A stretch of DNA of 64,000 bases from Hyperoplus lanceolatus (Eukaryota; Chordata; Actinopteri; Uranoscopiformes; Ammodytidae): NCBI GenBank assembly GCA_026929865.2, contig CM049417.1, positions 14,834,001 to 14,898,000 on the forward strand, read 5' to 3'. Each line of letters opens with the position of its first letter. Position 1 is the stretch's first letter. Shown piece by piece: positions 12,217 through 24,176 of the stretch. The notes below the pieces were generated by a model, which was given only the letters and a program-made list of their open reading frames with translations, made no database searches and was not told where the DNA came from. A program made the position numbers and the translations under genes.

Positions 12217-14212
12217 TGGTTGTCCATCGATTTCGATGATGACGTCCACTTTTAACCTTTTCGTAAAAAACATTTTAAATAAACAAAAACATACTTCTTC
12301 ACTTACTTACTTTACTTTCCCTATCCTATCATATGGCTACCACAGCCCAAACAGCACAGCCACCTTCAACAGACCCAGGCTCTGTACAAACAAGCTCCAG
12401 GTAGTGTCAATGCTGATTGTACCTATCCTATCCTACTACAAGGCTATCACAGCCTAAAAATAGCATAGCCACCTTCAACAGGCTCCGTACTAGTAAGCTC
12501 CAGGTAGTGACAATGCCCATACCACCCATCCCCATTTTTCCACATCTATCTATGAGATTTAATGTGGCTATACAACCCAATCCTAGACCTACATAACCTC
12601 TGACAAGTAGGACATGTAAATGTGTCAGTAGACACTGTGGGCTCCACAGGTGTTTTCCTCCTGTCCCTCTTCTGCTGTCTCCTGGCTGTCCTGTCCTCCT
12701 CCAGCCGAAGGGTCCCCTCCTTACACACCTGCCGCCATGTGGTGCGGTCAGCAGCAGTAACTTCCAGGTCCTCAGGGCTGATGTTACATTTCTTCAATGT
12801 GGTCTTCATCTGGTCCTTGTAGCGCTTTTTCTGCCCCCCAGCCGAGCTTTGGCCATGACTTAACTGGCCGTACAACACTCTGCGGGGCAGTCGGTCCTGT
12901 GGCATTCTCACCACATGTCCAAGCCATCTCAGCTGGTGCTGGGTGACCAGAGCCTCAATACTTCTACAGTTGGCCTTCGCGAAGATTTCAGAATGAGGAA
13001 TATGATGACGCCATGTGATGCCAAGGATACACTGCAGACAGCGCATGTGAAAGTTCTCCAGGGACCTGAGGTGGCGGCTGTAAGTGACCCAAGCCCCACA
13101 GCCATATAGCAGAGTGCTGATACAGACAGCATGGTACACAGACACCTTGGTGTGGAGGTTTAAGTTCTTGTTTTGAAAGACCCGGTGTCGCAGTCTACCA
13201 AAGGCAGCAGACGCTTGCCTGATGCGGTTCTGGACCTCTTCATCAATGCTGCAGTCATCGGAGAGCATACTCCCCAGGTATTTAAATGACGGTACCACTG
13301 ATAACTTTTCATCAGCAACAATAAAGACAGGCATAGTGGAAGGGGGGCTGGCACTCCATTGACAAATAACCTCTGTTTTGGTGGTGTTGATGGTTAAACC
13401 CATCCTGCTGTATGCTCTGGCTGCAGCATTAAGGACAGACTGGAGTTCTTCTGGAGAGTTAGCAATACATGCGCAATCATCTGCATATTGCAGTTCAAGG
13501 ATCCTTTCATCAAGCAGTTTGGTGGTAGCTTGGAATCTCCTGATATTAAAAAAGGTTTCCATCCAGTCTGAAGTCTACATGCACACCACTGCTATTCTCA
13601 ATCTCCTTATAGAGAAGCTGAGTAACACAGAGAAGGAATATGTTAAAGAGCACAGGTGCCAGCACACAGCCCTGCTTGACGCCTGTACGAACAGGGAAAG
13701 GAGCGGACTCTTTTCCTCCCATGGTCACTCTAGCAGTCATATCATCATGGAACTGACGGAGGATGTTAACAAATTTTTTGGGACAGCCAAACTTTAGGAG
13801 GATGTCCCACAAAAGTTCTCTCTGAACAGAGTCAAATGCTTTGGAGAGGTCGACAAAAGCTATAAAAACATCCTGATGTTGTTCCCGGCACTTCTCCTGA
13901 AGTTGCCGTGCTGTAAAGATCATGTCGACCGTACTCCTGCTTTTTCTGAAGCCACATTGTGATTCAGGCAGCATTGACTCTGTGATGTTACTGACCAATC
14001 TGTTCAACATCACCTTAGCCAGGACCTTACCAGCAACAGCCAGTAGTGAAATACCCCTACTATTGCCACAGATAGCCTTATCACCCTTGTTCTTATAAAT
14101 TGTGACAATGTTGGCATCTTTCCATTGTTGAGGAATTTTCTCTTCAGTCCAGACTTCAGTGATATACTGATAAAGAGTTTTAGTACATTGGAATCCTCCC
14201 TGCTTAAGGAGT
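12217..14212 (-). mobile_element. 5'-truncated non-LTR retrotransposon (LINE)
   Basis: A 2-kb retroelement on the minus strand. Going 5' to 3' it enters abruptly from a CA array at 14212, carries the reverse transcriptase and C-terminal domain (14211-12546), then a 3' UTR of about 330 bp. The UTR holds a diverged tandem duplication of about 100 bp (12318-12416 and 12421-12525) sharing AGCACAGCCACC/AGCATAGCCACC and AGCTCCAGGTAGTG. The 3' end contains ATCATCGAAATCGATGGACA and stops in a GA/TG simple repeat. The 5' endonuclease region is missing, which is normal for dead-on-arrival LINE copies. The clade cannot be set without a tree. Confidence 0.9.
12546..14211 (-). pseudogene. LINE ORF2 fragment: reverse transcriptase plus C2H2 finger, frameshifted
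   Basis: Two open segments join. The first (14211 down to 13546) is open from inside the flanking CA repeat with no proper start. It shows RT motif A (FVDLSKAFDSV) and the motif B region (GVKQGCVLAPVLFNIF). The second (13562-12546, 338 codons) has the catalytic YADD at residues 26-29. It then has a thumb-like region containing RWLGHVVRMPQDRLPRRVLY, and a C-terminal C2H2 finger (C317, C320, H333, H337; spacing C-x2-C-x12-H-x3-H). Both segments read through DGNLF/NIRRF, where a T run near 13549-13555 carries one base too many for a single frame. That is a single-base frameshift in a homopolymer. The active-site residues remain. The endonuclease domain and the start are absent, so this is not a functional gene. 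Confidence 0.9.
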
Positions 14213-14342
<130 letters not shown>

Positions 14343-14753
14343 TTTGCATTTGAACTAATCCCAGAGGTGTAATCAATGCGGAAATACTTGGCATCAGCAG
14401 TACAACAGCATGCTGCAGCAGAGCTAGCATAGCAATGGGTATCCAGCAAATCATGCTTTAGGAATGGGAACCTTAGTAAATGAAAGCGGAGGAGGGGTCA
14501 ATAGCAGCTATCGACGGCTCTATGAAGCCTATACTTCAAAGGCTTTCCCCCTTTATTCCTGTTTGCCTTTTTACCAATCCAGCGGGGAGACGGGTCTGCC
14601 CAGTCTGTCTCAAACTGGTATATGCTTGAATGCTAATGTTAAGTCCTTGGGAGGTAACTTTGTTGTGCTTTCACAAGGGAACTTCAAAATCCCCCATCAC
14701 AAATCAGTGCTACAAGGAGATCCCTGGAGTTTTGGACTGTGGGCAGTTTGGTT

Positions 14754-14755
<2 letters not shown>
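14343..14755. other. spacer between two CA arrays
   Basis: Unique-looking sequence. It does not continue the LINE reading frame on the far side of the CA array, so the LINE stops at 14212. Confidence 0.5.

Positions 14756-14837
<82 letters not shown>
14756..14837. repeat. (CA)n microsatellite, 82 bp
   Basis: A pure AC array. Confidence 0.99.
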
Positions 14838-14838
<1 letters not shown>

Positions 14839-16450
14839 AATATAACCAATGTTTAAGATGTTTGACAGCCTGAGAGTCTCTCAACATCAAGCCTTTTAAT
14901 CAACGAGGGCCATTCCATTTTTTTTTTCTTGGTGGTCCAAACACTTTGCTTCCAAAAGCCAAAGGAGGAAGACTCCTTCTACCTTGATTTTTTCTCTTGG
15001 TCCTGCTCACCCTGCTGGCAATGTGTCACTAAGCAGACACCATTACAAAATGCTTATTCCTGTTCAAAGAAAAGGCTCAATATGCACTTTGCCATTTAGG
15101 TCAATTAGACACAATCAGAGCACTTGATATGTATATTTTCTTTGCCAGGAAGAAACAAGGAAAAACAAACTCATGTAATAACACTGGCTGCGGACCAAAT
15201 GGATTTGTGTCTGACATTTTCTTTCTGAGTTCTAATATGACGACTCAAAGAATGGATAAATCTAAGAGGATAGGTCAAAAAAGACAGTGGGAGTGTTTGA
15301 GCGTATTCAACTTCTTAGTGCAGTATCAGTAGAGTCAGAGCCGAATGAACTTGAACATGTTCGGATACAATGTTTGACAATAATCCAGAATAGAAAGCTT
15401 GAGTGATGCATACAGACTTACAACACCTCAAAATGTTCGTCTTTCACGAGACGCATGCATTATTTATTTATTTAATTTTTTATTATTGAAATGCAGTGTC
15501 ATGTTAGTCATACTTTATAAAATGCAGGGTTATTATGTCAAATTGGATCGCTTCCTTGTGATCTTTTTAGCAGATTTAGGGTTTCAAACTAAAAACAAAA
15601 AGTAGCACATCAAGATTTATTCTTTACGCACAACCATAAAGAAGTAGGACGCAATTCTCTCTCAACACGTCATCTTGAGCAACAAGCATTATCCTGAAAA
15701 GATGGAGGCAAATTATACTTCCTTAATGCATAATCAATATGTCTAAAGGCATACAAAAAAAGAGAGGGCGCTAGACTTGCACAGTAGGCTGATAAAATAG
15801 CGTAATTGCTTTAAACACAGCGCTGGTCAGATTGCAGATAACCGTTGGAAAACATTAGTCTATAACAAATTAGATTTTCGGACAGGACGGCCTCCCTTTC
15901 CATGGATGTCATGAGGTTGCTCCTTCCAACATCTTTTGTAACTTTCCAAAACTGAATTTCTGTAAATCAGGCCCATTTTTGTCCATTCTTTTTTTTTGAC
16001 AACCCTTTCTGACTCCAGTGGAGCGTGACACCATGAGCTGCCTGCTAGGAAAGTTTGTAGGAGAGTGTGTGAGTGTGTGTTCCCCATCCCCAGTTATGTA
16101 TATACGCTTCATAACGCCTTGCCTCTTCAGATTGCGGAAAAGTGTTGGGCTGTTCAGCTTTAAAAGTGGTCAGAGAACTATTTGTACTCTTGAGTTGCAC
16201 ACATATTTGTATATTAAAGAAATATGACATTCAAAACAGTAAAGCTGCAGCAGGAAAAACCTTTCTTATGCGGATGTGTTACAGATATTGCAATGATAAT
16301 ATCTAAAAGTCACAGGCTATAAAGATTTTTTTAAATTTTTGAATCTTTTGAAATATTCACTCATTGCCACATGCTCCAACCTTCAAACTATAAAATCAAA
16401 CAAAGTATTTTCATGCCGGAAATGGAATCAATTATTTCAGTTGCTTTCTC
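14838..16450. other. gene-free stretch
   Basis: AT-rich sequence without recognisable genes or repeats. Open frames are shorter than 80 codons. Confidence 0.5.
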
Positions 16451-16979
16451 TTAAAGGGGTAGTTCGGTATTCTTGAAATAGGGTGTTATGGGGTACTTCT
16501 ACATAGTTATTGTGTCACCTTATGGAGATGGTGATCAGCGCAGTCACTGTAAGAATGTATAGGGGATACGTCGCTGTAAGCCTTGTACTGTTGCAGAGGG
16601 GGCCAGAAGCTAAACGTTTCGTTCTCCACATACCTAAAAACAAATATCCGTTCAATTGTATGCTACACTTTTCCACATCTTCAGCTTGCCTCACAGACAT
16701 CCGTTTTTTTTGCTCGAGCAGCTGATTGGCAGAGTGACAGATTGTCTGCTGGCAAACTAAAGCTGTGGAAAAAAATCGAAATCAGATTAGCGTAGCCTAC
16801 AATTGAAAGGATATTTAAGTGTTAGGCTAGCATGTCGAAAAAAAGTTTTTCTTCTCGCCCCTGTCTGCAACAGTACAACACTGACTTCTGCTACTATAAC
16901 TGCCGTCTCCATAAGGTAACATACTTACTATGCATCCTCATACAACCCCCACTTCAAAAATACTGAACTATCCCTTTAA
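16451..16979. mobile_element. TTAA-flanked MITE, family B
   Basis: A 529-bp element with long inverted ends. The left end is TTAAAGGGGTAGTTCGGTAT; the right end, reverse-complemented, is TTAAAGGGATAGTTCAGTAT. About 23 of the first 26 positions agree. The target is TTAA. There is no transposase frame. A partial relative lies at about 5489-5638. Confidence 0.85.
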
Positions 16980-17751
16980 AAGAAAGTACTGCTCTATTGC
17001 CCATTTTGATTCATGACATTGACTTGAAATAGAATGTGGAGTGTGGAGGGGGGGACATTGCTATCCTCACTGACCGAGCCTTCTATAGGGTTGTAAAGTA
17101 GGCCTCAAAAAATCCACACGCACCACAATCTCAGCAGATTTGACCCGAGGCTCTGGAATGAGTGACTTAATTGATTTCATTTCACGGGAAAATTTGATTC
17201 GGTAGCATTATAGCACCTACAACAAGATTGGGTTGGCATGGATTTTTTTTTTTCTCCGCTGGGTCAAAGAGTCTTAGACCATGATTCTTTTTTTATTACA
17301 TTTTTTTTACTCTAAAAGAATCATACCCATGTATCATATCTCTGACTATACTGCTCGATATCAAGCACACATTACCGACATAGGTCAATTTTGTTTTCAT
17401 GTGAGTTCTTCACTGAAAGAAACTCAATTGGATTACCCATTAACCCTTAAATGCAGTGGAGGTGCCCACTGAATTTGTTTTTGGTTCTTGCTCTTTTGTT
17501 AGGCCAAGACAGTGTGTTATAACGATCTTATGGCTTCTAGAGGCTTGGTGCAAGCTTTATACCAGCTGGATTACTTTATGATTATTTTACCTTTTTTACT
17601 TACTTAAATCCCAGTAAGAAGTGTCACCCCCCCTGTCTTTAGTATATGCTTTATTTGGGTTTGCTTGAGGATGGCTAGGGGTAATATTTTCAGCACCACA
17701 TGCACTCAACTCACCAAGGGAAAAACGGGAGAGTATATTGAATCAAATCAC
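16980..17751. other. gene-free stretch between MITEs
   Basis: No supportable feature. Includes a poly-T run near 17244-17253. Confidence 0.45.
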
Positions 17752-18092
17752 TTAAAGCTGGGGTGGGTAACTTTTTCTCTGTAATATTTGGCAAACATGT
17801 CATATTAGCCATTCAGCTATATGTAGGTGAAATGGTCTGAGAATATCTACTCATCACTTGGCTCTCCCCCTGCCTCTGTGTGCCGGTCCCAAAAATTACC
17901 ACCGCTCACGTACACTTTGACCAATCAGAGTGAGGCTCTGATTCTCCGTTCCCTATTGGCTGCACCGACGTTGTTGGTGTAGAGCGTGTCAGGGAGGGAC
18001 CAGAGAGAACACAAGTGGAGCGGTTGAGGTATTTGGATTCGAATCTCTATCCCAACTGCTATTTTCTCCCAAATCATATAACCCAGCTTTAA
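17752..18092. mobile_element. TTAA-flanked MITE, family A copy 2
   Basis: A 341-bp copy of the element at 2846-3092, with TTAAAGCTGGGGT at the left and ACCCAGCTTTAA at the right. It is about 95 bp longer than copy 1 because it keeps an interior segment near 17770-17910 that copy 1 lacks. It is therefore the fuller representative of the family. Confidence 0.82.
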
Positions 18093-18191
18093 ATATGAGT
18101 GAGTTTGTCACTCTTTCTACTGACCAGTCAAAGCACGGCTAAATGTAAATTAACATCAATAGTCGTGTATGTGAATATTTTTAAATGTAAT

Positions 18192-18319
18192 TTAAAGGTG
18201 ACTTATATATGCAAAATGCACTTTGTAATGGGTTTTGAACATTAATATGGGTCCCCGGTGTGTCAAGGCATCTCATAGAATGGGGAAAGACAACCCTCTC
18301 TCTTTTTTTTCGGCGGGGC
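18192..18319. mobile_element. truncated TTAA-type MITE, family C
   Basis: Starts TTAAAGGTGACTTATATATG and continues with TGCACTTTGTAATGGG, which I recall as the left end of a frequent fish MITE. The matching right terminus is not seen. The sequence ends where the next TTAA element begins at 18320, so it is either truncated or split by that insertion. Confidence 0.5.
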
Positions 18320-18638
18320 TTAAAGGTTCAGTAAGTGATTTGTCCTTTTAGCCTTAGCAGTCCCATCCCTCGTCCCTACGTCACCACCACATGAACACAC
18401 AGCCGTCTTCGTCAGATAGTGCCCTGATGGAAAGCAGCGAGTCATCGTTCACGGGCACAGAGACCCGCCTCTCTATAGCGCTCTGTCTCCTGATTGGATA
18501 AAACGGGCGGGATATACTTGAAGTTTTAACAGGCAATTACTGCAAAGCTAAATGACTGGGAGACCTGTGTTCTGAACTACACATACTGTTTAGATGATAA
18601 CTGTATGAATATAGAGAGGTATAGTAATGGCACTTTAA
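18320..18638. mobile_element. TTAA-flanked MITE, family D copy 1
   Basis: Begins TTAAAGGTTCAGTAAGTGAT and ends in TTTAA at 18638. It is related, in reverse orientation, to the element at 49087-49799. Both hold AGCAGTCCC, CCCTCGTCCCTACGTCACCA and a CTGATTGGATA block. The left TIR is clear; the right one is weak in this copy. Confidence 0.65.
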
Positions 18639-18950
18639 TATGTAAATGTTTTTGTTCACTGTAGGCTAGACCATGAAAACAGCGTTTGCACAATGCGTGA
18701 CCTTTTTAAGACATGCTGATACATTGTTACACACGCAAACACTCTCACATAGGGTCTCATCGGGATTTGGAACAGATTACGGCCAGTGCCTCCGCATATC
18801 TCCCTCCACGATTATAGCAGAGTTAGATACGTTCACGGACCGTGTCTTCATGTAGCAGAGTTCTGGGCCCTGCCTTGACTGCCAATTATCACCAAAGCAA
18901 GAGGGCTAATTAAAGTTTGATTAAGTTCAGAGTGTTCTTGAGGATATGCA
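18639..18950. other. gene-free stretch
   Basis: No supportable feature. Confidence 0.45.
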
Positions 18951-18994
18951 GAAAGGAGGGAGGGAGAGAGGGAGGGAGGGAGAGAGGGAGGGGG
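18951..18994. repeat. GGGA/GGGAGA purine tract, G4/H-DNA candidate
   Basis: An uninterrupted purine run with at least six G3+ blocks separated by A or AGA. This satisfies the usual G-quadruplex pattern and also H-DNA. It is a structural prediction only. Confidence 0.85.
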
Positions 18995-20279
18995 TGCCAC
19001 CCAGAGATCACACGGTGTCTGTCAGACGCAGGCGCTGTGAAATTGGATTGTTGGCCGTTATCAACCTTTGACCCCTCAGACACTCAGTGCTGCAGTGTGA
19101 ATTCAGCAGCCGAGTTCAAAAAATAAAAAAAGTTACTCAAGGGAAAGAGGGAAATGGTGCGGCCATGATGTCTGTTGTGGGCAAGAGAGAGAGAGAGAGA
19201 GAGAGAAGTAAGACGCACTGTCACAAGAGAGCCATTCACTAATGAGGTCTAGGAGGGATTGAATGTATAGAGGGATGAGGTTATTTTCAACCAAGTAAGG
19301 GGATAGGACAAAAAAGTAACAACCTACACAAGTCCGCATTTATCTCGGCGACAGGGAGGTCTTGAAAAAAAATAAAAAAGTTTCTATTTGTGAGTTCTCT
19401 CCACTCCAACTTCTTCTTCTCCCGGACGGAGGGATGGATTTTTTGCTGCGTGCTGTGGAAAGTGCATCCCTGTGGGAGCTGAGTTGCAGGTATATGGAAA
19501 CGGGGACGTATTTAAGGGGAACAACAGCCCCCTGCTTCCTTGTACCAACCGCTTGGGCGAAGAGCTAGGTACAATGGGTTTACAGCCCCGCCAAACTACC
19601 TTTTCCCCTCCCTGCTAACATTCTTACTGAACTTGACATACACCGCAAACCTGCAAAAAAAAGGGGGGAGACCACGTTTACTAATTCATGGCACTACACT
19701 TGCATATTAATGGCGCACCTTTTCCGTCGCGAGCAAACATATGCACTAGGCGGCTCAGGGTTGTTTCTTTTAAAAACAGGACGAAAGGTGAACGCAGTCA
19801 GGAGGAAGAGGGCGGGGGAGGAAAAAAAACAAAGGCTAATGGCTCGGTGTGTATGGAAGACTGTGGCGGACTGCTGTAGATTTCACTCGGTGTGGCAGGC
19901 AGTGCATTCTGCCAGTAGTACACACGTGTAATTACGATAATGGACATTAATGGGGGTTATGAAGGAAGCACAGTAAATGGCCATGGGAAAATATAGTCTA
20001 TATAGTACAGCAACCTGACCTTCACAATACTCCGTGGATTCAATCCGACTCAAGCCAGCAGCACAACAACTGAATTAGACGAGTGAGATCTTCAGGGCTT
20101 GGCACGGGATGTGTTGAGATCCTTTCTACCTTTTGAATCTTTTAAGCTTTGTCTCACGGGCTTGCAAGGAAGCAAGCTCGGACGCAGAGCTAAAAAAAAA
20201 ACCACATTGTTTTTTTCCACCTGCTCTCATCCTACTGACTCATACCTTTCGCCTGTTTAAGAAGATTAGCTCTTGTGTC
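18995..20279. other. gene-free stretch
   Basis: Contains a short (GA)n run (about 19183-19206) and G/A-rich patches. No gene is supported. Confidence 0.45.
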
Positions 20280-20384
20280 TTCTCTCTCTCTCTCTAGAAA
20301 TCATCTCTTTCTTTCTATATTTCTTTCTTCCTGTCTCGACAACAGAAAAGAAAAATCCAGCTTCAGCACTTCTAAAGCTGATTT

Positions 20385-20433
<49 letters not shown>

Positions 20434-20526
20434 TTTCTCTTCTCCGCTTGGCTGGGGGTTAAGGGATGAAGGGCTGTCTGATTGGGTGTCTGCACATCAA
20501 CCTGAGCGTCAGGCTTTTCTTCTCTC

Positions 20527-20560
<34 letters not shown>
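20280..20560. repeat. cluster of three (CT)n tracts
   Basis: Pyrimidine tracts at about 20280-20295, 20397-20430 and 20519-20560 sit inside a strongly pyrimidine-biased stretch. The 172-codon plus-strand frame across them is a translation of the repeats (leucine/serine runs), not a gene. Confidence 0.95.
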
Positions 20561-23329
20561 CGCACACTTGGATCCTATATTCTCTCTCTTTTTTTTCTCC
20601 TCGTAAAATGTTTGCCAACTCTACATTTCCTTCAAAGATTGCATGTGTCCCTGTGCACTTCTTCAGCGCTTGTCTCCTCTGCTCATGTATCTTTATTTAT
20701 TTTTTTGCTATGTGGTAGCACTCCACACCTCCATTTATCAATGTCAATCACCGGTTTTAAAAAACCCAACAGGCTAGCACCGCATCGATAACCACTGAAT
20801 AAAGAATAAAGCGCCATGCAAATTTCAGATCAAGGTCGATAATGGAATAATAAGTGTAAAGTGCGACCTGTTAATGACTGTGTTAGTATTGCCCTTTGCT
20901 CCTCTGGTTAGGGGATACATGAGGGCTGGGCAAGGGGGAAGGGGAAGGCCGTGTTGTTGTCAAAGACGGTCTTTATTTCATGAATAAGTACTGCGGTTAA
21001 AGTCTGGCAATGTCTTCATACAGGGGGAACAAAATACTGAAATCAAAATGTAGTCGATACGTGAAGTGAATCCCTGCTGCTATTAACTATGCAAATGAGT
21101 GGCATTAAGCTCAGCATGTTGACATAATGAATTGTTAAAACCATTTGTTTCAATGTGCCAGTCTGACAATCCGGGACTGTTATAATTCATCATGAGGTTT
21201 GGGGGCCACTGTGCCTTTCTGCATGATCATTTACAAAGACGGATATCTGCCTGTAGCCCACATTAACTTCTGCTTTCTTTGCCTTCTCCATTTTTTCGTT
21301 TATACAATCATCCTTTTCAGCAACGAAAGACGGAAAAAAAAAGTCATTTTGGACACAGGCTTAGTGAAAAAAAAAACAAAAAAAAAAACATGATGAGAGA
21401 ATTCCAATTTACCTGATACTCATTCTTCTTTTTTACCCCCTGAAAACAGAAGCTATTATGGCAGGAGGGCTGTCATGCAGAAAATAAGTATGTCTATGTA
21501 ATTATACGCATAAGCCCCCTCGCTAAAAAACACACTGATCCAGCCACAAAAAAAGGGATTCAAGTTTCAGAGAACTGCTATGGTTACACAGAATGATCTC
21601 TGCTGTATAGTTTTGAGTTTTTTTTTAATATTCTGACAGGCCCTACATTTTCAGTTCACTCAATCCTGCCACTGTGGGAACGTGACTGGCCACGTTTTGT
21701 TTCTTTTATTTAATCATTTTACGCAATGCAGAGTTTTTCATGTTGCTGTCTCACCAGCTCACTGCATTATACTGTGAATATATTTTTTTGGGTGGTAATT
21801 TAAAGAAGACAAGACAATTGAGCACAGTGGCCATTTTGAAACAGCTCCTTGCCCTGGCCTTCATTCCATTAGTCATACTGGCAATGATCTGTTCTACATG
21901 GGGGTTGTTACACTACTCCTTATTTGACCCGAGACTTAAAAATACAGAGTTGACTTGTTGTAAGACTCAATTAAATGCTCAAGACCTACTTCCGCCGCTC
22001 AATTTTCATTTCTCTTCAGTAGTCAGTCTGGGTCCGTGGTATATTCGCGGGTTTTCTCAGCCAAATTTGTGGCTGTCCAATCAGCGAAAAATGACGTTGA
22101 GGTTGTGCGCCTGTTTCTCATCATAAGTCAAAATAGGGCTACATTTGGCTGAATTATAAAAGGGGTTTAAGTGGATATTTGGAGAACCGTTTGAGAGCCC
22201 GAAAAATGCCAGCTCCTGTTGGTGAGCTGATCCAAATGATCCAGCTCACTAAATAGAACCAAAATTCCCATCACTATGACAGACTGCTCTTACCACATGT
22301 ATAACATTGGACTCTGCTTCTGTTACCGTTGCTGTCCTGTATTGTGACTGTGCAGGTATTGTATTCTGTGTCTGTGTGCCCGTGGATACAGTTACAACTC
22401 CATAAATCTGTTCCCATGAACACGCCTTGACTGATATGAAATGCCCGAGTTTTTTTTTCTTCTTCTCTTTCTTCGATCTTCCTTTATAGCACGAATAATT
22501 AGCGATAAATTAACCAGCAATGAGAGCATGAGTGTGTGTTGTCGGGCACGTACTCTTGGGTTGCTCTTGTTTTATCTGTGTGATGCATTTTTTTTCTGTT
22601 CCATTTTTCCAGCCTGTCAGCGAGTGGTGGTGAGCGGGTTTCATCAGAAATGTATTGTCTCCAGCGCTTTGGCATGGAAAAAGAAAACCGAGCTTCTTTT
22701 TGCTTTTGATTCCCATGGCTTACTCAGTGGCATATCGCTCACACAAAAAGGATTTTTTTTATTTTTATTTTTTTTTGCGGAGGGAGGCTTTGCAGAGAGG
22801 GTATTGTGAGAAAAAAAATATATATACCCGTGAAGACTCTTGAAGGGGCCGAGTGTGAAGTGTGATCATGTTGAACAGGCGAGATGCACTTTCAAGCAGA
22901 GAGAGAGAGAGAGAGAGAGGCAGGACGATGAGGAGAAAATATATTTGAACCCCTCATTTTTAGTTTTTTCTATAACAATCAGAAGGGTAAATGAATAGAA
23001 TGGTAAGGTTTCTTTTTGAAAGAGATGGAGGGAGAGAGAAGAGAGAGATAAAGCGACAGAGCTTGCACCCAGCTGGCGGATGTCTGCTGGGAGAGCAGGT
23101 AGTGTGTGTATTTGGGTCAGCACATTGTATCATCAGCATTTCCCTCTCCCAAGCTTCCTGAGCAAAATGGAGAAGTGGGCAAACCTGCTGGACAAGCTTG
23201 CATTATTAAGAGTGTCTTGCCTCTCTGCACTCGACGTGTGTGTAGGCTATACAGTCTTCCTCTCATACACACAGCACAATGTGTGCACACACAGTTTTTG
23301 GACAAACACTGAAAATCCTACTGTACCCA

Positions 23330-23330
<1 letters not shown>
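20561..23330. other. gene-free stretch
   Basis: AT-rich DNA with poly-A and poly-T runs near 21360-21390, a GA run at about 22899-22920 and mixed single-copy sequence. An ATGCAAAT octamer lies near 21091. The longest open frames (about 120-128 codons) have no domain features. Confidence 0.5.

Positions 23331-23372
<42 letters not shown>
23331..23372. repeat. (CA)n microsatellite, 42 bp
   Basis: A pure AC array. Confidence 0.98.
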
Positions 23373-23377
<5 letters not shown>

Positions 23378-23767
23378 GCCCCCTCAGCCTATCTCTGATC
23401 ACTAAAAAAGTCTCAAACATGTGTTTCACCAGAAGAGATGATGATGGTGACTTATGCTAAGCCATTAGCAGCAGCTAATGTACCCCTGAGCCGCGCTAGC
23501 TCCAAGCAGAGATGAGTAGCCCGTCTACAAAGGTCTGGTAAGCTCACTTCTTTTTCGAACTCCAACACCCCCTAGACTTTTTAGTTTTTTTTAGTCTGTG
23601 TTTCTTCAGTCAAAGCAAAGTATTAGATTCCTCTCAATTGATCCGCTCCCCACGGAGCCACCAAGGGATTTATGCAACTTTTTTTTTGTATCTCTTTCAC
23701 TTATGCACTGATCTTCCTCCCCAAGAAGTATAAACTGTAGACTTTGATGTGTAAAAATCGGTGGTGT

Positions 23768-24118
23768 TTCCTCTTTAGCAGCTTTTAGTTATTATGCACC
23801 AAAAATCTGGAACAAACTCCCAGAAAACTTGAGGTCTGCTGCAACTCTCAGTTCTTTTAAATCGAGTCTGAAGACTTTTTTGTTTCCATTTTAACCTGCA
23901 ATTTTTATTTTATTTGCTTCTTTTATTAGCTTTTAAATGTTTTATAATGTGTTTCCATTTTAACCTGCAATTTTAATTTTATTTGCTTCCTTTATTTGCT
24001 TTTAAATGTTTTGTAATGTGTTTTATGTATTCTAATCTTGCCCCTGTAAAGCACTTTGAGTGGCCTTGTGTCTGAATTGTGCTATATAAATAAACTTGCT
24101 TTGCCTTGCCTTGCCTTT
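23768..24118 (+). mobile_element. 3' end of a second LINE: ORF2 C-terminus, UTR and tail
   Basis: Positions 23778-23894 encode 38 residues and a stop. They include YYAPKIWNKLPENLRSA and end SLKTFLFPF, the typical C-terminus of ORF2 in fish L2/CR1-like LINEs. The UTR holds a 68-bp tandem duplication (about 23882-23949 and 23950-24018; both open GTTTCCATTTTAACCTGCAA). The 3' end, GTAAAGCACTTTGAGTGGCC, then GTGCTATATAAATAAAC, runs into a (TTGCC)n-type tail. The rest of the ORF is missing through 5' truncation. Confidence 0.85.
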
Positions 24119-24128
24119 AAGGGGGTCA

Positions 24129-24129
<1 letters not shown>

Positions 24130-24174
<45 letters not shown>
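24130..24174. repeat. (CA)n microsatellite next to the LINE tail
   Basis: A pure AC array that starts about 12 bp after the LINE tail. Confidence 0.98.

Positions 24175-24176
<2 letters not shown>

Noticed and set aside
12546-13562. 338-codon frame as a host gene
   Set aside because: YADD, upstream RT motifs, truncation, a frameshift and a repeat-bounded 3' end show a LINE.
20273-20791. 172-codon plus-strand open frame
   Set aside because: It runs through (CT)n tracts and is mostly Leu/Ser runs; no domain or start context supports a gene.
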